In this document: one piece after another, positions 18,087-25,464 of the stretch
Layout: the number at the start of each line of letters is the position of its first letter
How positions within the stretch are numbered: the first letter of the stretch is position 1
IMG/VR virus record: IMGVR_UViG_3300025118_000016
Location: 1 to 57,520 of that record
Source of the DNA: a virus
Direction: 5' to 3' (one strand)
DNA: 57,520 nucleotides
Notes under the pieces: generated by a model
Told to the model about the DNA's origin: nothing
The model's input: only the letters and a program-made list of their open reading frames with translations
Database searches by the model: none
Program-made: the position numbers and the translations under genes

Positions 18087-18117
18087 CAATTTCTTAAGCA
18101 TTGCAACCAACAAGATC

Positions 18118-18465
18118 ATGCCCTCACTCACCTTTATTAGTCCTAGTGGCAAGTCATCTGCCGAAGACCTGGCAAAGATAGCCTATAAGACTATCCACCA
18201 GGGCACGCCAGTACCTAAGCAACAGCAGGAACCAAAGCGCCGCCTATGGGTTACGCTCCCAAATGGTCGCAGAGCCTCAGTGCTTACTCGCAAGAATTAC
18301 CGCTATGCAGTAGTTGCGAGCGCAGGGCATTGCACCAAAGCAGCCTCATATTTTCTAGAAGGTGAAAGAGTCAAAGCACAGCGGCGGGCGAATTACTACA
18401 CAAAGAGACCAAACACGGGCGGCCAGTTCGTAGTTTTAACAGTTGATGAGGGGGAGGGGGTATAA
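18118..18465 (+). CDS. Early protein, 115 aa, basic
   Basis: Start taken at MPSLTFISPSGKSS (18,118). Central basic section KRRLWVTLPNGRRASVLTRK; C-terminus QFVVLTVDEGEGV. The last codons coincide with the first copy of the G-rich cassette (18,450-18,468). Unknown family; basicity suggests nucleic-acid binding. Confidence 0.65.
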   Translation: MPSLTFISPSGKSSAEDLAKIAYKTIHQGTPVPKQQQEPKRRLWVTLPNGRRASVLTRKNYRYAVVASAGHCTKAASYFLEGERVKAQRRANYYTKRPNTGGQFVVLTVDEGEGV

Positions 18466-18468
18466 ATG
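18450..18468 (+). repeat. G-rich stop/SD/start cassette, copy 1
   Basis: GGGGGAGGGGGTATAAATG: supplies an SD-like purine run, a TAA stop for the upstream gene and an ATG. The ATG opens only a 23-codon frame (MLSPKHDLKL...) before the real gene at 18,521. Two five-G runs could fold as a two-tier G-quadruplex. Confidence 0.8.
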
Positions 18469-18520
18469 CTTAGTCCTAAGCATGACTTGAAACTGCCATG
18501 CACACTTGCTACTTGCCATC

Positions 18521-18679
18521 ATGACAAAACCTTATGAAAACATTGAACAACTAAACGAAGACAAAGAAGCCCAGACCGAACAAGTCATTGATAGACGCCA
18601 AGCGCAACGCGAACGGGATGAGTATAGCTGGCGTTGTGGATATGACTACATGCACGAGGGTGCACTAGGTGACTTCTAG
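18521..18679 (+). CDS. Small acidic protein, 52 aa
   Basis: MTKPYENIEQLNEDKEAQTEQ, then VIDRRQAQRERDEYSWRCGY. The end ERDEYSW resembles the 47-aa gene at 17,405 and the 57-aa gene at 18,948, suggesting one small early family. The TAG stop is fused to the second G-rich cassette. Confidence 0.6.
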   Translation: MTKPYENIEQLNEDKEAQTEQVIDRRQAQRERDEYSWRCGYDYMHEGALGDF

Positions 18680-18697
18680 GGGGAGGGGGTATAAATG
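18679..18697 (+). repeat. G-rich stop/SD/start cassette, copy 2
   Basis: Identical 19 nt to copy 1. Here the cassette lies after the upstream TAG stop, so it is not kept for encoding Gly-Glu-Gly-Val; its ATG is the start of the 61-aa gene at 18,695. Confidence 0.8.
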
Positions 18698-18880
18698 ACT
18701 AACCAAAGAATAATTGATCGCCTAATGCAACTCGATCTCAATAAACATAAAGACTACATAGTCAATGAACTTGTTTATTGGGTGTGGAGACACGGCAGCA
18801 GGGAAGACATCCTAAGACTTGCAGAACTCGACCTCGAAGAAGAGAAGAACGTAAAGGAAGAGGAGGGGGAGGGGGTATAA
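18695..18880 (+). CDS. Small protein, 61 aa
   Basis: MTNQRIIDRLMQLDLNKHKD, with a Trp-containing helix (YWVWRHGSREDILRL) and an acidic tail ending EEEGEGV from the third G-rich cassette. Started by the ATG in cassette 2. Unknown function. Confidence 0.65.
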   Translation: MTNQRIIDRLMQLDLNKHKDYIVNELVYWVWRHGSREDILRLAELDLEEEKNVKEEEGEGV

Positions 18881-18883
18881 ATG
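18865..18883 (+). repeat. G-rich stop/SD/start cassette, copy 3
   Basis: Identical 19 nt. The ATG at 18,881 opens only a few codons before a stop; the next real gene begins at 18,948. Confidence 0.78.
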
Positions 18884-18947
18884 CTATGTAACTAAAGATC
18901 TAGGAATCATTGACAGCACTTGGCTATTCCTTACCATTTGAATTGTT

Positions 18948-19121
18948 ATGTACACACCAATGCAACAATCTAATCAAAAGCTCTCTAACCTCATCAAAAC
19001 TACACCACACGAGGCAGATAGAGCAGCTCAATCTGTTGAATCTACCTTGGCTAAGCGGATCAAACAGAAGATAGCAAGAAGTCAGGCCAAACGTGAAATT
19101 CAAGAGCACCGCTGGTCATGA
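18948..19121 (+). CDS. Small basic protein, 57 aa
   Basis: MYTPMQQSNQKLSNLIKTT, then LAKRIKQKIARSQAKREIQE. A strongly basic C-terminal helix ending EHRW. Its stop overlaps the next ATG (ATGA). Related in its tail to the 47- and 52-aa proteins upstream. Confidence 0.55.
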   Translation: MYTPMQQSNQKLSNLIKTTPHEADRAAQSVESTLAKRIKQKIARSQAKREIQEHRWS

Positions 19122-19270
19122 TTAATAGATCGTTACTCTCACCCGCACTGTACTTCTCAAGTGGGGTATTAATCATTGCATTTACACTATTCCTGATTAC
19201 CACCAAAGAGACATCAGGGTATCGGAACCTAGAAGAACGGCAACTAACAATGGAGGCTATCTTGTCATGA
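19118..19270 (+). CDS. Small membrane protein, 50 aa
   Basis: One transmembrane segment (YFSSGVLIIAFTLFLITT) followed by a charged tail with RNLEERQLTMEA. It is coupled at both ends by ATGA overlaps (19,118 and 19,267). Unknown; could alter the host membrane early in infection. Confidence 0.55.
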   Translation: MINRSLLSPALYFSSGVLIIAFTLFLITTKETSGYRNLEERQLTMEAILS

Positions 19271-19455
19271 AACGGTCCTATCAACAAGTAATGCTAATAG
19301 GTGGGGCACCCGCCGAGCGGTGGGCCATCACTCACTATTACTTAAAGGAGATGCTAAAGCATCAACAGAAGGCAGGTCTAGTCGACTTTGAATTGAAGAG
19401 AGCAGTGAAATGGATAGATAAGGATGTATTAGCAAAGCAGGGGGAGGGGGTATGA
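19267..19455 (+). CDS. Small protein, 62 aa
   Basis: MKRSYQQVMLIGGAPAERW then a helix with HYYLKEMLKHQQKAGLVDF; C-terminus LAKQGEGV is encoded by G-rich cassette 4. Coupled upstream by ATGA. Unknown family. Confidence 0.6.
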   Translation: MKRSYQQVMLIGGAPAERWAITHYYLKEMLKHQQKAGLVDFELKRAVKWIDKDVLAKQGEGV

Positions 19456-19458
19456 ATG
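19440..19458 (+). repeat. G-rich stop/SD/start cassette, copy 4
   Basis: GGGGGAGGGGGTATGAATG: one base different from copies 1-3 in the tail, so the stop becomes TGA and the start ATG moves to overlap it. It starts the 80-aa gene at 19,452. Confidence 0.78.
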
Positions 19459-19694
19459 ACCTCGATGAACTAACACCCGAACAAAAGAGAGCTACTGCAC
19501 TATTAGTAGGTGAGGAGATAGCTCTGTGCATTCATGCATTAGGAACAACATCAAAATTTCTCTCACCAAGAGACGGACCTACGCAGACAACCCAAGCGAG
19601 TCTATGCGCCAAGTTGAAAAACATCCTAGACAATCCAGGTAAAGAACATCCATTTGCAAAACCAAGAGTCATGCCGTGGCTCAAAGAACTATGA
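19452..19694 (+). CDS. Small protein, 80 aa
   Basis: MNDLDELTPEQKRATALLVG, helical, then Pro/Thr-rich, ending VMPWLKEL. Coupled by ATGA to the next gene. Unknown. Confidence 0.62.
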   Translation: MNDLDELTPEQKRATALLVGEEIALCIHALGTTSKFLSPRDGPTQTTQASLCAKLKNILDNPGKEHPFAKPRVMPWLKEL

Positions 19695-19861
19695 CCAATA
19701 GACAACTCAAAGAGAAACTATCTAAGCTCTCTGATGAACAATTAGATCAACCCTGTACTTTATATGACACTGTTTATGGTAGTCATCTTAAGGTAAAGGA
19801 CGTCATTTATGCCGATGAGGAGGATCTAATGCCAAAAGGCTTCCCTCTTATCTCTTACTGA
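19691..19861 (+). CDS. Small protein, 56 aa
   Basis: Start at MTNRQLKEKLSKLSDEQLDQ (ATGA overlap at 19,691) rather than the longer frame. Followed by TLYDTVYGSHLKVKDVIYAD, an alpha-beta pattern recalling many phage early proteins; no family named. Confidence 0.6.
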   Translation: MTNRQLKEKLSKLSDEQLDQPCTLYDTVYGSHLKVKDVIYADEEDLMPKGFPLISY

Positions 19862-19894
19862 CCCCGCCACCACTGCCAAAGCCCTGGAACTGTT

Positions 19895-20158
19895 ATGGAT
19901 CATCCTGAACTAAATACTAATTTCCTCAATGTATTACGTGAAGAGGCAGAGGTAGCGTTGAAGAATGGGGACAAAGAGACAGCGCAAGCACTCTATAAGT
20001 CTCTAATTCGCCTGTCGTTTCCAGTAGTTGAAGCCGAAGTCAAGGAGAACCCTGAGATCATTGTGGCCATCATGGCAGAAGCATGTCAGGAAGGCACAGC
20101 AGGGCAAGCCGCACAAATAGTTCTCGATCACTTGCACAAGAAAGGACTGGTCAAATGA
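19895..20158 (+). CDS. Helical protein, 87 aa
   Basis: MDHPELNTNFLNVLREEAEV then repeated helix pairs (NGDKETAQALYKSLIRL, GTAGQAAQIVLDHLHKKGL), reminiscent of TPR-like helical hairpins. Stop overlaps the next ATG. Function unknown. Confidence 0.62.
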   Translation: MDHPELNTNFLNVLREEAEVALKNGDKETAQALYKSLIRLSFPVVEAEVKENPEIIVAIMAEACQEGTAGQAAQIVLDHLHKKGLVK

Positions 20159-20394
20159 CGCCGACAAAAGAACTCAAAGCAAAGCTTCAACCTCTCTTTA
20201 CTGAGAACAATTCTCAATTAATTTGTGAAGCTTGGGACATCAATCCCGATGAATTAGAGAACTATATCTGTATCAATTCATTAACCACATCTAGTCAAGC
20301 ATCAACCCTCGAAACTATAGTAAACACAGGCGCACCAAACGGATTCAACCCCCAAAGGAGTCGCCATCACCACAATCTAACCAGCTTTGGTTAA
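20155..20394 (+). CDS. Small protein, 79 aa
   Basis: Start MTPTKELKAKLQPLF at 20,155 by ATGA coupling. Helical N-half with EAWDINPDELENYICI, then a His/Asn/Ser-rich tail (SRHHHNLTSFG). Unknown. Confidence 0.58.
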   Translation: MTPTKELKAKLQPLFTENNSQLICEAWDINPDELENYICINSLTTSSQASTLETIVNTGAPNGFNPQRSRHHHNLTSFG

Positions 20395-20398
20395 AACT

Positions 20399-20935
20399 AT
20401 GCACACCGACCCTACCACTTCCGAAACCGAGATCGAAGATCTTCTAAACAAACTCAAAAGACAGGGCTACGAAGTTAAAGACACAGATAGCCCAACCATC
20501 CCAGTTGAGAACTTTGTAAAGCCAGGACTAAGACAGAATCTGCCACCAACAGTAGAAGGTAAGACGACTCAACCTGGCACTCAAGAAATAGATCCTATTG
20601 AGCATAATTACTCACTACTAAGGCAACTTAGAGATCTAACCGACGAGATCAATGCTTGCCAGACAATTGTCGATTCAATTAAGAGCGAGCTTAAGCCACA
20701 ACTCATCGCACAGAAAGAGGAGGAACCTGATCAAACTGCCTCAATTTGGGACGAAGGAAAGAACAAGAGAGTTCTGTTACGTGTATCCAACAGTTATGAG
20801 CATCCACAAGACTTACAAAAGAGTAAAGAGAAGCTACAGAAGAAATTAGATGTTCTTAAAGGACAAGAGCAACGTTCCATAAAGGCAGCCACCTCTACCA
20901 TTATCAAAACCAACTACTCAGTGGTGTATCAATGA
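20399..20935 (+). CDS. Coiled-coil early protein, 178 aa (target of antisense match)
   Basis: Starts MHTDPTTSETEIEDLLNKL (ATG 20,399). A disordered Pro/Thr section spans residues 30-65, then a long coiled coil (LLRQLRDLTDEINACQTIVD; KSKEKLQKKLDVLKGQE). Function unknown. Its codons at 20,720-20,757, encoding EEPDQTASIWDEG, are copied in reverse orientation at 38,222-38,259 with one change that would pair as G-U. Coupled by ATGA to the next gene. Confidence 0.68.
   Translation: MHTDPTTSETEIEDLLNKLKRQGYEVKDTDSPTIPVENFVKPGLRQNLPPTVEGKTTQPGTQEIDPIEHNYSLLRQLRDLTDEINACQTIVDSIKSELKPQLIAQKEEEPDQTASIWDEGKNKRVLLRVSNSYEHPQDLQKSKEKLQKKLDVLKGQEQRSIKAATSTIIKTNYSVVYQ
20720..20757 (+). repeat. 38-nt segment duplicated in inverted orientation at 38,222-38,259
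   Basis: 37 of 38 bases match the reverse complement of 38,222-38,259; the single difference (T at 20,737 facing G at 38,242) would still pair as G-U in RNA. The match ends abruptly at both sides. Confidence 0.9.
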
Positions 20936-21444
20936 GCGTAACCGATCTCAAATACCAACGCCATCGGAATCTAATCCTAGATTTTGTGAAAGGCACAGCC
21001 AATCAAGAGGACACACAAACTCTCCTCTCAGAAGCATTTGCTTATCCCGATGCAACGATCTGGAGTAAGCACGAACTGAGTAACCATCTTGCGGATTACT
21101 ACAAACTCCAACCAACCCAGATAGAGGATTTTATGTCTAACTGTCCAATGGACATCAGAGATAGCAAGGAGCATTTAAAAACGCCAATGCCAGTCTTTGA
21201 AGGTAAGGACAGCGAGCAAGCTAAGCAACATCAAAATTGCAATCTGGAAGCTCGCTATCACCTGAAGAAAGTTAAGAGCGCACTAAACTCAGGGGCGTTA
21301 TTCCCAAAAAACTACGAGACAATGGAGGGCTTTTACCAGGCCTTCGAGCAACGACGGAAAATAGAGGAGTGTTATATGCATATCGAAAGGTTTCTAGAGC
21401 TGGACATAGAGAATACAGATCTCTATCTCAATCAACAGAAATGA
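20932..21444 (+). CDS. Early protein, 170 aa, unknown
   Basis: MSVTDLKYQRHRNLILDFVKG, then helical sections with SKHELSNHLADYYKLQPTQ (HTH-like spacing) and a charged C-half (EGFYQAFEQRRKIEECYMHI). Coupled to both neighbours by ATGA overlaps. No family recognised. Confidence 0.66.
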   Translation: MSVTDLKYQRHRNLILDFVKGTANQEDTQTLLSEAFAYPDATIWSKHELSNHLADYYKLQPTQIEDFMSNCPMDIRDSKEHLKTPMPVFEGKDSEQAKQHQNCNLEARYHLKKVKSALNSGALFPKNYETMEGFYQAFEQRRKIEECYMHIERFLELDIENTDLYLNQQK

Positions 21445-21650
21445 CTCAGCTTTATAGAGTCACTTGCAAAAGATGTAATCACACGGAGATGATGGCAGAT
21501 CTTGCATGGGGGATTAAATACTGTCCCTATTGCAACTCACCAGGCGATCGCTCGGATTACTACATCAATCGGAAAAGATTCTCTCGACTTCGAAAGAGAA
21601 TATCAAAACTCCGGCAAGTCCTAAGAAGCATTTGGCTCTTTGGACTCTAA
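21441..21650 (+). CDS. Zinc-ribbon protein, 69 aa
   Basis: Start at MTQLYRVTCKRCNHTEM (21,441, overlapping the previous stop). Cys pairs CKRC near 8-11 and CPYC near 31-34 make a zinc-ribbon knuckle pair. The remainder is very basic (RKRFSRLRKRISKLRQVLR), consistent with nucleic-acid binding. A phage transcription or host-takeover factor is plausible. Confidence 0.68.
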   Translation: MTQLYRVTCKRCNHTEMMADLAWGIKYCPYCNSPGDRSDYYINRKRFSRLRKRISKLRQVLRSIWLFGL

Positions 21651-21684
21651 CCTCTAACCACACACACACCCACCTACCAAAGTC

Positions 21685-22125
21685 ATGATTAAAGCTAGTA
21701 AGCACAGCATCTCTATCCCTCTTACGGATAAACAACATGATTTGTTTAGACGTATTGCAAAAGCAGATCGTAGAAAATTAGACGATTTATATCGTCTTAT
21801 TTTTGCTTGCGGTCTTGAATTTTATTGGTGCGAAGATACATTCTCATTTAAGAAAAGAGATGACGAACTAACTAATGAAGAGAGAAAACAAATAGCTAAG
21901 AATAAGGAGATCAAAAAAGGGCTACGAAAAACTGAGGGTAAAGAACTATATGAATTGTCAGATGAAGAGGAGAAAAAATTAGGGTATAAAGAGGTTTGTA
22001 TGTACCATCGTGGTGGTGGTTATCCCTCAGATTATGATCAGACTAATGAAACGAATCCAAATCTTTGTTATGTCTTAAGTAAAGAAATAACAGAGCCTCT
22101 TCTTGATAAGGAGGAAGACTCATGA
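21685..22125 (+). CDS. Early protein, 146 aa, RHH-like start
   Basis: HSISIPLTDKQHDLFRRIAK resembles the strand plus first helix of ribbon-helix-helix proteins, followed by RRKLDDLYRLIFACGLEFYW. The C-half is charged with TNEERKQIAKNKEIKKG and CMYHRGGGYPSDYD. DNA binding is an inference. Confidence 0.62.
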   Translation: MIKASKHSISIPLTDKQHDLFRRIAKADRRKLDDLYRLIFACGLEFYWCEDTFSFKKRDDELTNEERKQIAKNKEIKKGLRKTEGKELYELSDEEEKKLGYKEVCMYHRGGGYPSDYDQTNETNPNLCYVLSKEITEPLLDKEEDS

Positions 22126-22544
22126 CTACAAAATTTCCAGGAATAACCTTTATTAAGTGTAGAGAGAAACTAGGTTTAAGACTAAGAAGAGAACCAAATT
22201 TTGATAGATCTTTAACTACATCCGACCTGCTTTGGGACAAACCAGAAGACCAAGAAAAACTTAGAAGAATAATTAGCAATTCAATAAATGAAACAGAATG
22301 GAAACCACATAATGCTATGTGTATGAAAAGGCTATATATAAATTTGTACAGCAAACTAGGTAAGAATAAAGGACTTCAAGAAACATACAAACATATAAAC
22401 CCAACTGATCTATTTGAAGACAGATTACCAGAACAACAACGTGCAATTGACTATGTAGTGCCTAAAGACGATGCAATACTTACAGAACTCCGTCTAATTA
22501 GAAACTACCTAGAGAAGTTAACACTACTACAGGAGGTGAAGTAA
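22122..22544 (+). CDS. Early protein, 140 aa, unknown
   Basis: MTTKFPGITFIKCREKLGLRL; basic and helical, with a terminal coiled segment (ILTELRLIRNYLEKLTLLQE). Coupled by ATGA upstream and by a 1-nt overlap downstream. No family recognised. Confidence 0.62.
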   Translation: MTTKFPGITFIKCREKLGLRLRREPNFDRSLTTSDLLWDKPEDQEKLRRIISNSINETEWKPHNAMCMKRLYINLYSKLGKNKGLQETYKHINPTDLFEDRLPEQQRAIDYVVPKDDAILTELRLIRNYLEKLTLLQEVK

Positions 22545-22861
22545 TGGAACAACCTAAATATGTCTACATCGTTTACATCCCTTATAGCAGAGCAACAGAA
22601 GGTCCAATCATAGGTAACCCGTGTCTATCCAAGGAAGCTGCTGCTGAGGAAGTCCTTCGCCTACTAAGCATAGAGGATACCGAGACAGTCATCACGGAAA
22701 GGCGACATCACAGAGGCGAAGAGATGGCACAACTGCCAGTCAAGGAAGTGGAGTCTAATGAAATAGCAGATATAGCTGCTACACGAAAGAAACTAGAAAA
22801 GCTGGAACTTGCAGATGAATTAGTCAACCACCCACCCACTACCAAGGAGGCAAAACAATGA
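22544..22861 (+). CDS. Early protein, 105 aa, unknown
   Basis: MEQPKYVYIVYIPYSRATEG (beta), LSKEAAAEEVLRLLS (helix), TETVITERRHH (strand): a small alpha/beta protein that presumably adopts a dehydrated ferredoxin-like fold, then a helical tail. AGGAGG precedes the ATG. Coupled downstream by ATGA. Confidence 0.62.
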   Translation: MEQPKYVYIVYIPYSRATEGPIIGNPCLSKEAAAEEVLRLLSIEDTETVITERRHHRGEEMAQLPVKEVESNEIADIAATRKKLEKLELADELVNHPPTTKEAKQ

Positions 22862-23202
22862 CTGATGAAATGAACAAACATTCCAAGTTCATTCAAAACT
22901 TAGGTCTCTCAACTGATGAGACTTTAAGAATTGCTATCGAACTTATCGGGTTGCTCAATAAACGTGCCGAACTGGTTCTAGACAAACTTATTGAAGTAAA
23001 AGATCTTGAAGGAGTCTCTCCTGGTGACTTCGTAAACGTGACAAATTTATTATCCGTCACTGATTCAGCTCTAATGATTCTAATCAAAAGTCTCCCCAGA
23101 GAACTTCTTGATGACTTCGATAAAAATCTCTTCCCATTAGAACTATGGAGAGAATCAGTAAAAGAGATAACAGAAGAACAAACTCAACCAAAAGGAGAAT
23201 GA
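22858..23202 (+). CDS. Helical early protein, 114 aa
   Basis: Continuous amphipathic helices (DETLRIAIELIGLLNKRAEL, VLDKLIEVKDLEG, SALMILIKSLPRELLDDFDK). Soluble. Coupled upstream by ATGA. Unknown. Confidence 0.6.
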   Translation: MTDEMNKHSKFIQNLGLSTDETLRIAIELIGLLNKRAELVLDKLIEVKDLEGVSPGDFVNVTNLLSVTDSALMILIKSLPRELLDDFDKNLFPLELWRESVKEITEEQTQPKGE

Positions 23203-23206
23203 AGCA

Positions 23207-23485
23207 ATGACTGAACTCAACAACATCATCGAATCATTAAAGCTAGAAACACATCAAGTTGAACGACTCCTCAAGCTTGTAGAGGGTGAGATCAATAACA
23301 CCTTCCAAGACTGGTATATGACGAACAAAGGATTAATGCCAAGTGGTGTTCTAGCTATCAGATCAGAGCTCTATGATCTAGCCTCACAATTAACCAAATC
23401 ACTACATGATAATGCTGGTGGTTTACCTCTTTTAAGAGAAAAAGAAATGGCACCAGAAGATTATTCGACGGGGCCAAAATCATGA
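23207..23485 (+). CDS. Helical early protein, 92 aa
   Basis: MTELNNIIESLKLETHQVER, LLKLVEGEINNTFQDW, LAIRSELYDLASQLTKSLHD: helical, possibly a coiled-coil dimer. GGAG lies upstream. Unknown. Confidence 0.6.
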   Translation: MTELNNIIESLKLETHQVERLLKLVEGEINNTFQDWYMTNKGLMPSGVLAIRSELYDLASQLTKSLHDNAGGLPLLREKEMAPEDYSTGPKS

Positions 23486-23691
23486 TTGAAACCCATCCTG
23501 ATTTCCAAGATCGCATTGAAGATATAAACCAAGAGGATGCAAACACTATCCAAGACATGATCCAAACCTATAGAGAGATGGAGGAAGAAAAGTATCCAAA
23601 TCACCCACCTTCGGAAATCTTCACGCGAACCCAACACCGAATATTTACCATGTTCGACGTCATTTCTATCAAACATAGGAGGCACCCATGA
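23482..23691 (+). CDS. Small acidic protein, 69 aa
   Basis: MIETHPDFQDRIEDINQEDA, TIQDMIQTYREMEEEKYP; then a basic end ISIKHRRHP. Coupled on both sides by 4-nt overlaps. Unknown. Confidence 0.58.
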   Translation: MIETHPDFQDRIEDINQEDANTIQDMIQTYREMEEEKYPNHPPSEIFTRTQHRIFTMFDVISIKHRRHP

Positions 23692-24203
23692 CTAACACAA
23701 GAGGAACAGTTGCTCAGAAGAATACGCGGGTTGAAAGAGCCGCAGAACTTCTCGATCAATCACTATCAATCCGGTCTGAAGTCGTACAAGAAATAGCTAA
23801 AGAATATAGAGTCTCGATACAACAAGCTAGAGCAGATATAAGAGAAGCTGAAAAAGTATTAGCCCCAACCTTCGATTTACAAGAAGCTCGATATAAATGG
23901 CAAGAAATTGATAATGATTTAAAGCTCTGTACCGTTAGAAGTTTAGAAGAAGGGAACTTAAATGCCGCTGTTGGATCCACTAAAGCGAGAGTGAATCACT
24001 ATAAACAAATTAACAAGATCGACCCAAGTGCTACATGGGATAGAGAATTAACCGCAGCTTTCTGCGATGATTCTTATCCACCTAATCCGAATAAAAAGAT
24101 CCCAACAGAGAGACTATCAGAAAGAACGAAGAAGGAACCTTTTAAACCTAAAACCTCAGCACGAAAATATGACATCAATTCAGTAGACTACATTCCTTTC
24201 TAA
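23688..24203 (+). CDS. HTH protein with SSB-like C-terminal tail, 171 aa
   Basis: Residues 30-60 (SLSIRSEVVQEIAKEYRVS, then IQQARADIREAEKVL) look like a homeodomain-like HTH as in phage small terminase or regulator proteins. The middle is helical with GSTKARVNHYKQINKID. The C-terminus NSVDYIPF copies the acidic-Phe tip used by SSB to recruit partners. It could be a terminase-like, regulator or SSB-tail-mimic protein. Confidence 0.62.
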   Translation: MTNTRGTVAQKNTRVERAAELLDQSLSIRSEVVQEIAKEYRVSIQQARADIREAEKVLAPTFDLQEARYKWQEIDNDLKLCTVRSLEEGNLNAAVGSTKARVNHYKQINKIDPSATWDRELTAAFCDDSYPPNPNKKIPTERLSERTKKEPFKPKTSARKYDINSVDYIPF

Positions 24204-24205
24204 CT

Positions 24206-24304
24206 ATGCTCTTACCTGTTCTCTCAACTGCATTAGCCATACTTATATATGGCACCTGCTTGTACGCCATGTATAAGCACTTCAGCAACAGAATCCCTTC
24301 CTAA
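24206..24304 (+). CDS. Small membrane peptide, 32 aa
   Basis: MLLPVLSTALAILIYGTCLY, a single transmembrane helix, with a short basic tail (KHFSNRIPS). Lies 2 bp after the 171-aa gene. Too short for a family call. Confidence 0.45.
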   Translation: MLLPVLSTALAILIYGTCLYAMYKHFSNRIPS

Positions 24305-24307
24305 TCC

Positions 24308-24538
24308 ATGGCAAAGCTTAACCATGATATCCCGCCAGAACACTGGCGAGCAATTGTTCCCTTCTTACACCATCACATAGGACACATGGAACCATCGCCC
24401 CTAGAACCTGATCCTAGAAGAGTCCTCAAACATCTAGAGGAAGCTATCAGAGAACAGTTCCCTGAAGAAAAGGCTGTTCGATGCTTTATAGACAGTCACG
24501 AAGTTGACTGTGCAGTATTTAAGAAGGACACACCATGA
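24308..24538 (+). CDS. Small protein, 76 aa
   Basis: MAKLNHDIPPEHWRAIVPFL, HHHIGHMEPSPLEP, then a helix (LKHLEEAIREQFPEEK) and a strand with AVRCFIDSHEVDCAVF. Coupled downstream by ATGA. Unknown. Confidence 0.6.
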   Translation: MAKLNHDIPPEHWRAIVPFLHHHIGHMEPSPLEPDPRRVLKHLEEAIREQFPEEKAVRCFIDSHEVDCAVFKKDTP

Positions 24539-24714
24539 CAATAGTCCAGCTATCAAAAGAGGAAGCTGAATGTGCATATGACTTATGTGTACATTCTCTT
24601 TATCAATTACCTGCAACTGAACAAAAGAAAATTGAAACGTATCCAGCCTTTCAAATCCTTCAGAAATTAAGACCTGAGTTTCTACTCTCTCAAAGTCTAT
24701 TCTGGAAGAGCTAA
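24535..24714 (+). CDS. Small protein, 59 aa
   Basis: MTIVQLSKEEAECAYDLCVH, SLYQLPATEQKKIETYPAF. A second open frame after the stop (LEKEELLVGPTGNRIPSISK, about 24,750-24,823) looks protein-like but has no start codon, so this gene's tail or a decayed neighbour may be present. Confidence 0.58.
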   Translation: MTIVQLSKEEAECAYDLCVHSLYQLPATEQKKIETYPAFQILQKLRPEFLLSQSLFWKS

Positions 24715-24948
24715 CCAAGGGGCGGAGCAGGATACACATGGATCCGTAAACATCGCTGCCCTAGAGAAAGAAGAGTTACTGGTCGGACCAACTGGTAACA
24801 GAATCCCTTCAATCTCTAAGTAAACTCGGGTTCCCATCGAGGAGTATTGAGGGTTCCGGAGGTCGATTCCCCCATCGATCTTTATCAGCTCAACAACTAA
24901 GCATGTTCTCGTAAGACCCCAAAAAACCACTCACCAACATTTAGCACC
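24715..24948. other. Gap without a confident gene
   Basis: 234 bp. It holds a GTTAC/GTAAC cruciform with an inner GGTC/GACC stem near 24,776-24,800, a GC-rich stretch near 24,850-24,885 (GGAGGTCGATTCCCCC resembles a degenerate tRNA T-arm but no acceptor or anticodon arm pairs), and a short open frame without a start. It may be a decayed RNA or protein gene. Confidence 0.4.
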
Positions 24949-25188
24949 ATGAAAACACCCAGATTCAAAATCAATGACAAAGTAGCAGAGAAGGACAGAG
25001 GTCTATCATTTAAAAGTCCTAATCAAAAGTATGGAAGTTCACTAAGAGAAGGAATCATTATCAACTGCACTACAAAGAAAAATAAAGTAGGAAGTGCCTA
25101 CTTTTATTATGACGTGCTGTGGAATGGCAGTAAGAAACCTCAAGAAGTAGCACAACTACGTTTAAAGCCAATCACACAGGAGAACTAA
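24949..25188 (+). CDS. SH3/KOW-like small protein, 79 aa
   Basis: MKTPRFKINDKVAEKDRGLS, then GIIINCTTKK, YFYYDVLWNG and LRLKPI: five short strands with an opening FKxxDKV turn, the pattern of SH3-like KOW barrels. It is first in a run of three such proteins (24,949, 25,192, 25,906). Function unknown; similar folds bind RNA or proteins. Confidence 0.6.
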   Translation: MKTPRFKINDKVAEKDRGLSFKSPNQKYGSSLREGIIINCTTKKNKVGSAYFYYDVLWNGSKKPQEVAQLRLKPITQEN

Positions 25189-25191
25189 GCC

Positions 25192-25461
25192 ATGACTAAA
25201 GAAAATGCAATCCCCCAAGCCTTCCAAATAGGAGACTACGTATCAAAGAAGACGAGTGCTAAATATCTTGGTGCAAAAAAAGCGTTTTCTCCTCTTAAAG
25301 GAACAGTTGTAGACACAAGAGTAAAGCACATAAAGACAAAGAAGGGTTCAAAAAGACAAAGAGTTTATGACGTAATTTTTGAAAAGAGAAGCACAGCGCC
25401 AGAAAAAGATGTAGCATCACACATGCTACAAAAAATTGAAAGACCTACACGTCAGAGCTAA
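25192..25461 (+). CDS. SH3/KOW-like small protein, 89 aa
   Basis: Opens FQIGDYVSKKTSAKYLG, then LKGTVVDTR, RVYDVIFEK and HMLQKIE, the same barrel pattern as the 79-aa gene 3 bp upstream (FKINDKV versus FQIGDYV). Lys-rich loop (KHIKTKKGSKRQR) suggests RNA or DNA contact. Likely a paralogue by duplication. Confidence 0.6.
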   Translation: MTKENAIPQAFQIGDYVSKKTSAKYLGAKKAFSPLKGTVVDTRVKHIKTKKGSKRQRVYDVIFEKRSTAPEKDVASHMLQKIERPTRQS

Positions 25462-25464
25462 CAC

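Noticed and set aside
24290-24810. AACAGAATCCCTTC found twice
   Set aside because: Only 14 nt and without extension; chance cannot be excluded.
24840-24900. tRNA-like T-arm (GGAGGTCGATTCCCCC)
   Set aside because: No matching acceptor stem, anticodon arm or CCA; the TTC of a normal T-loop is missing.
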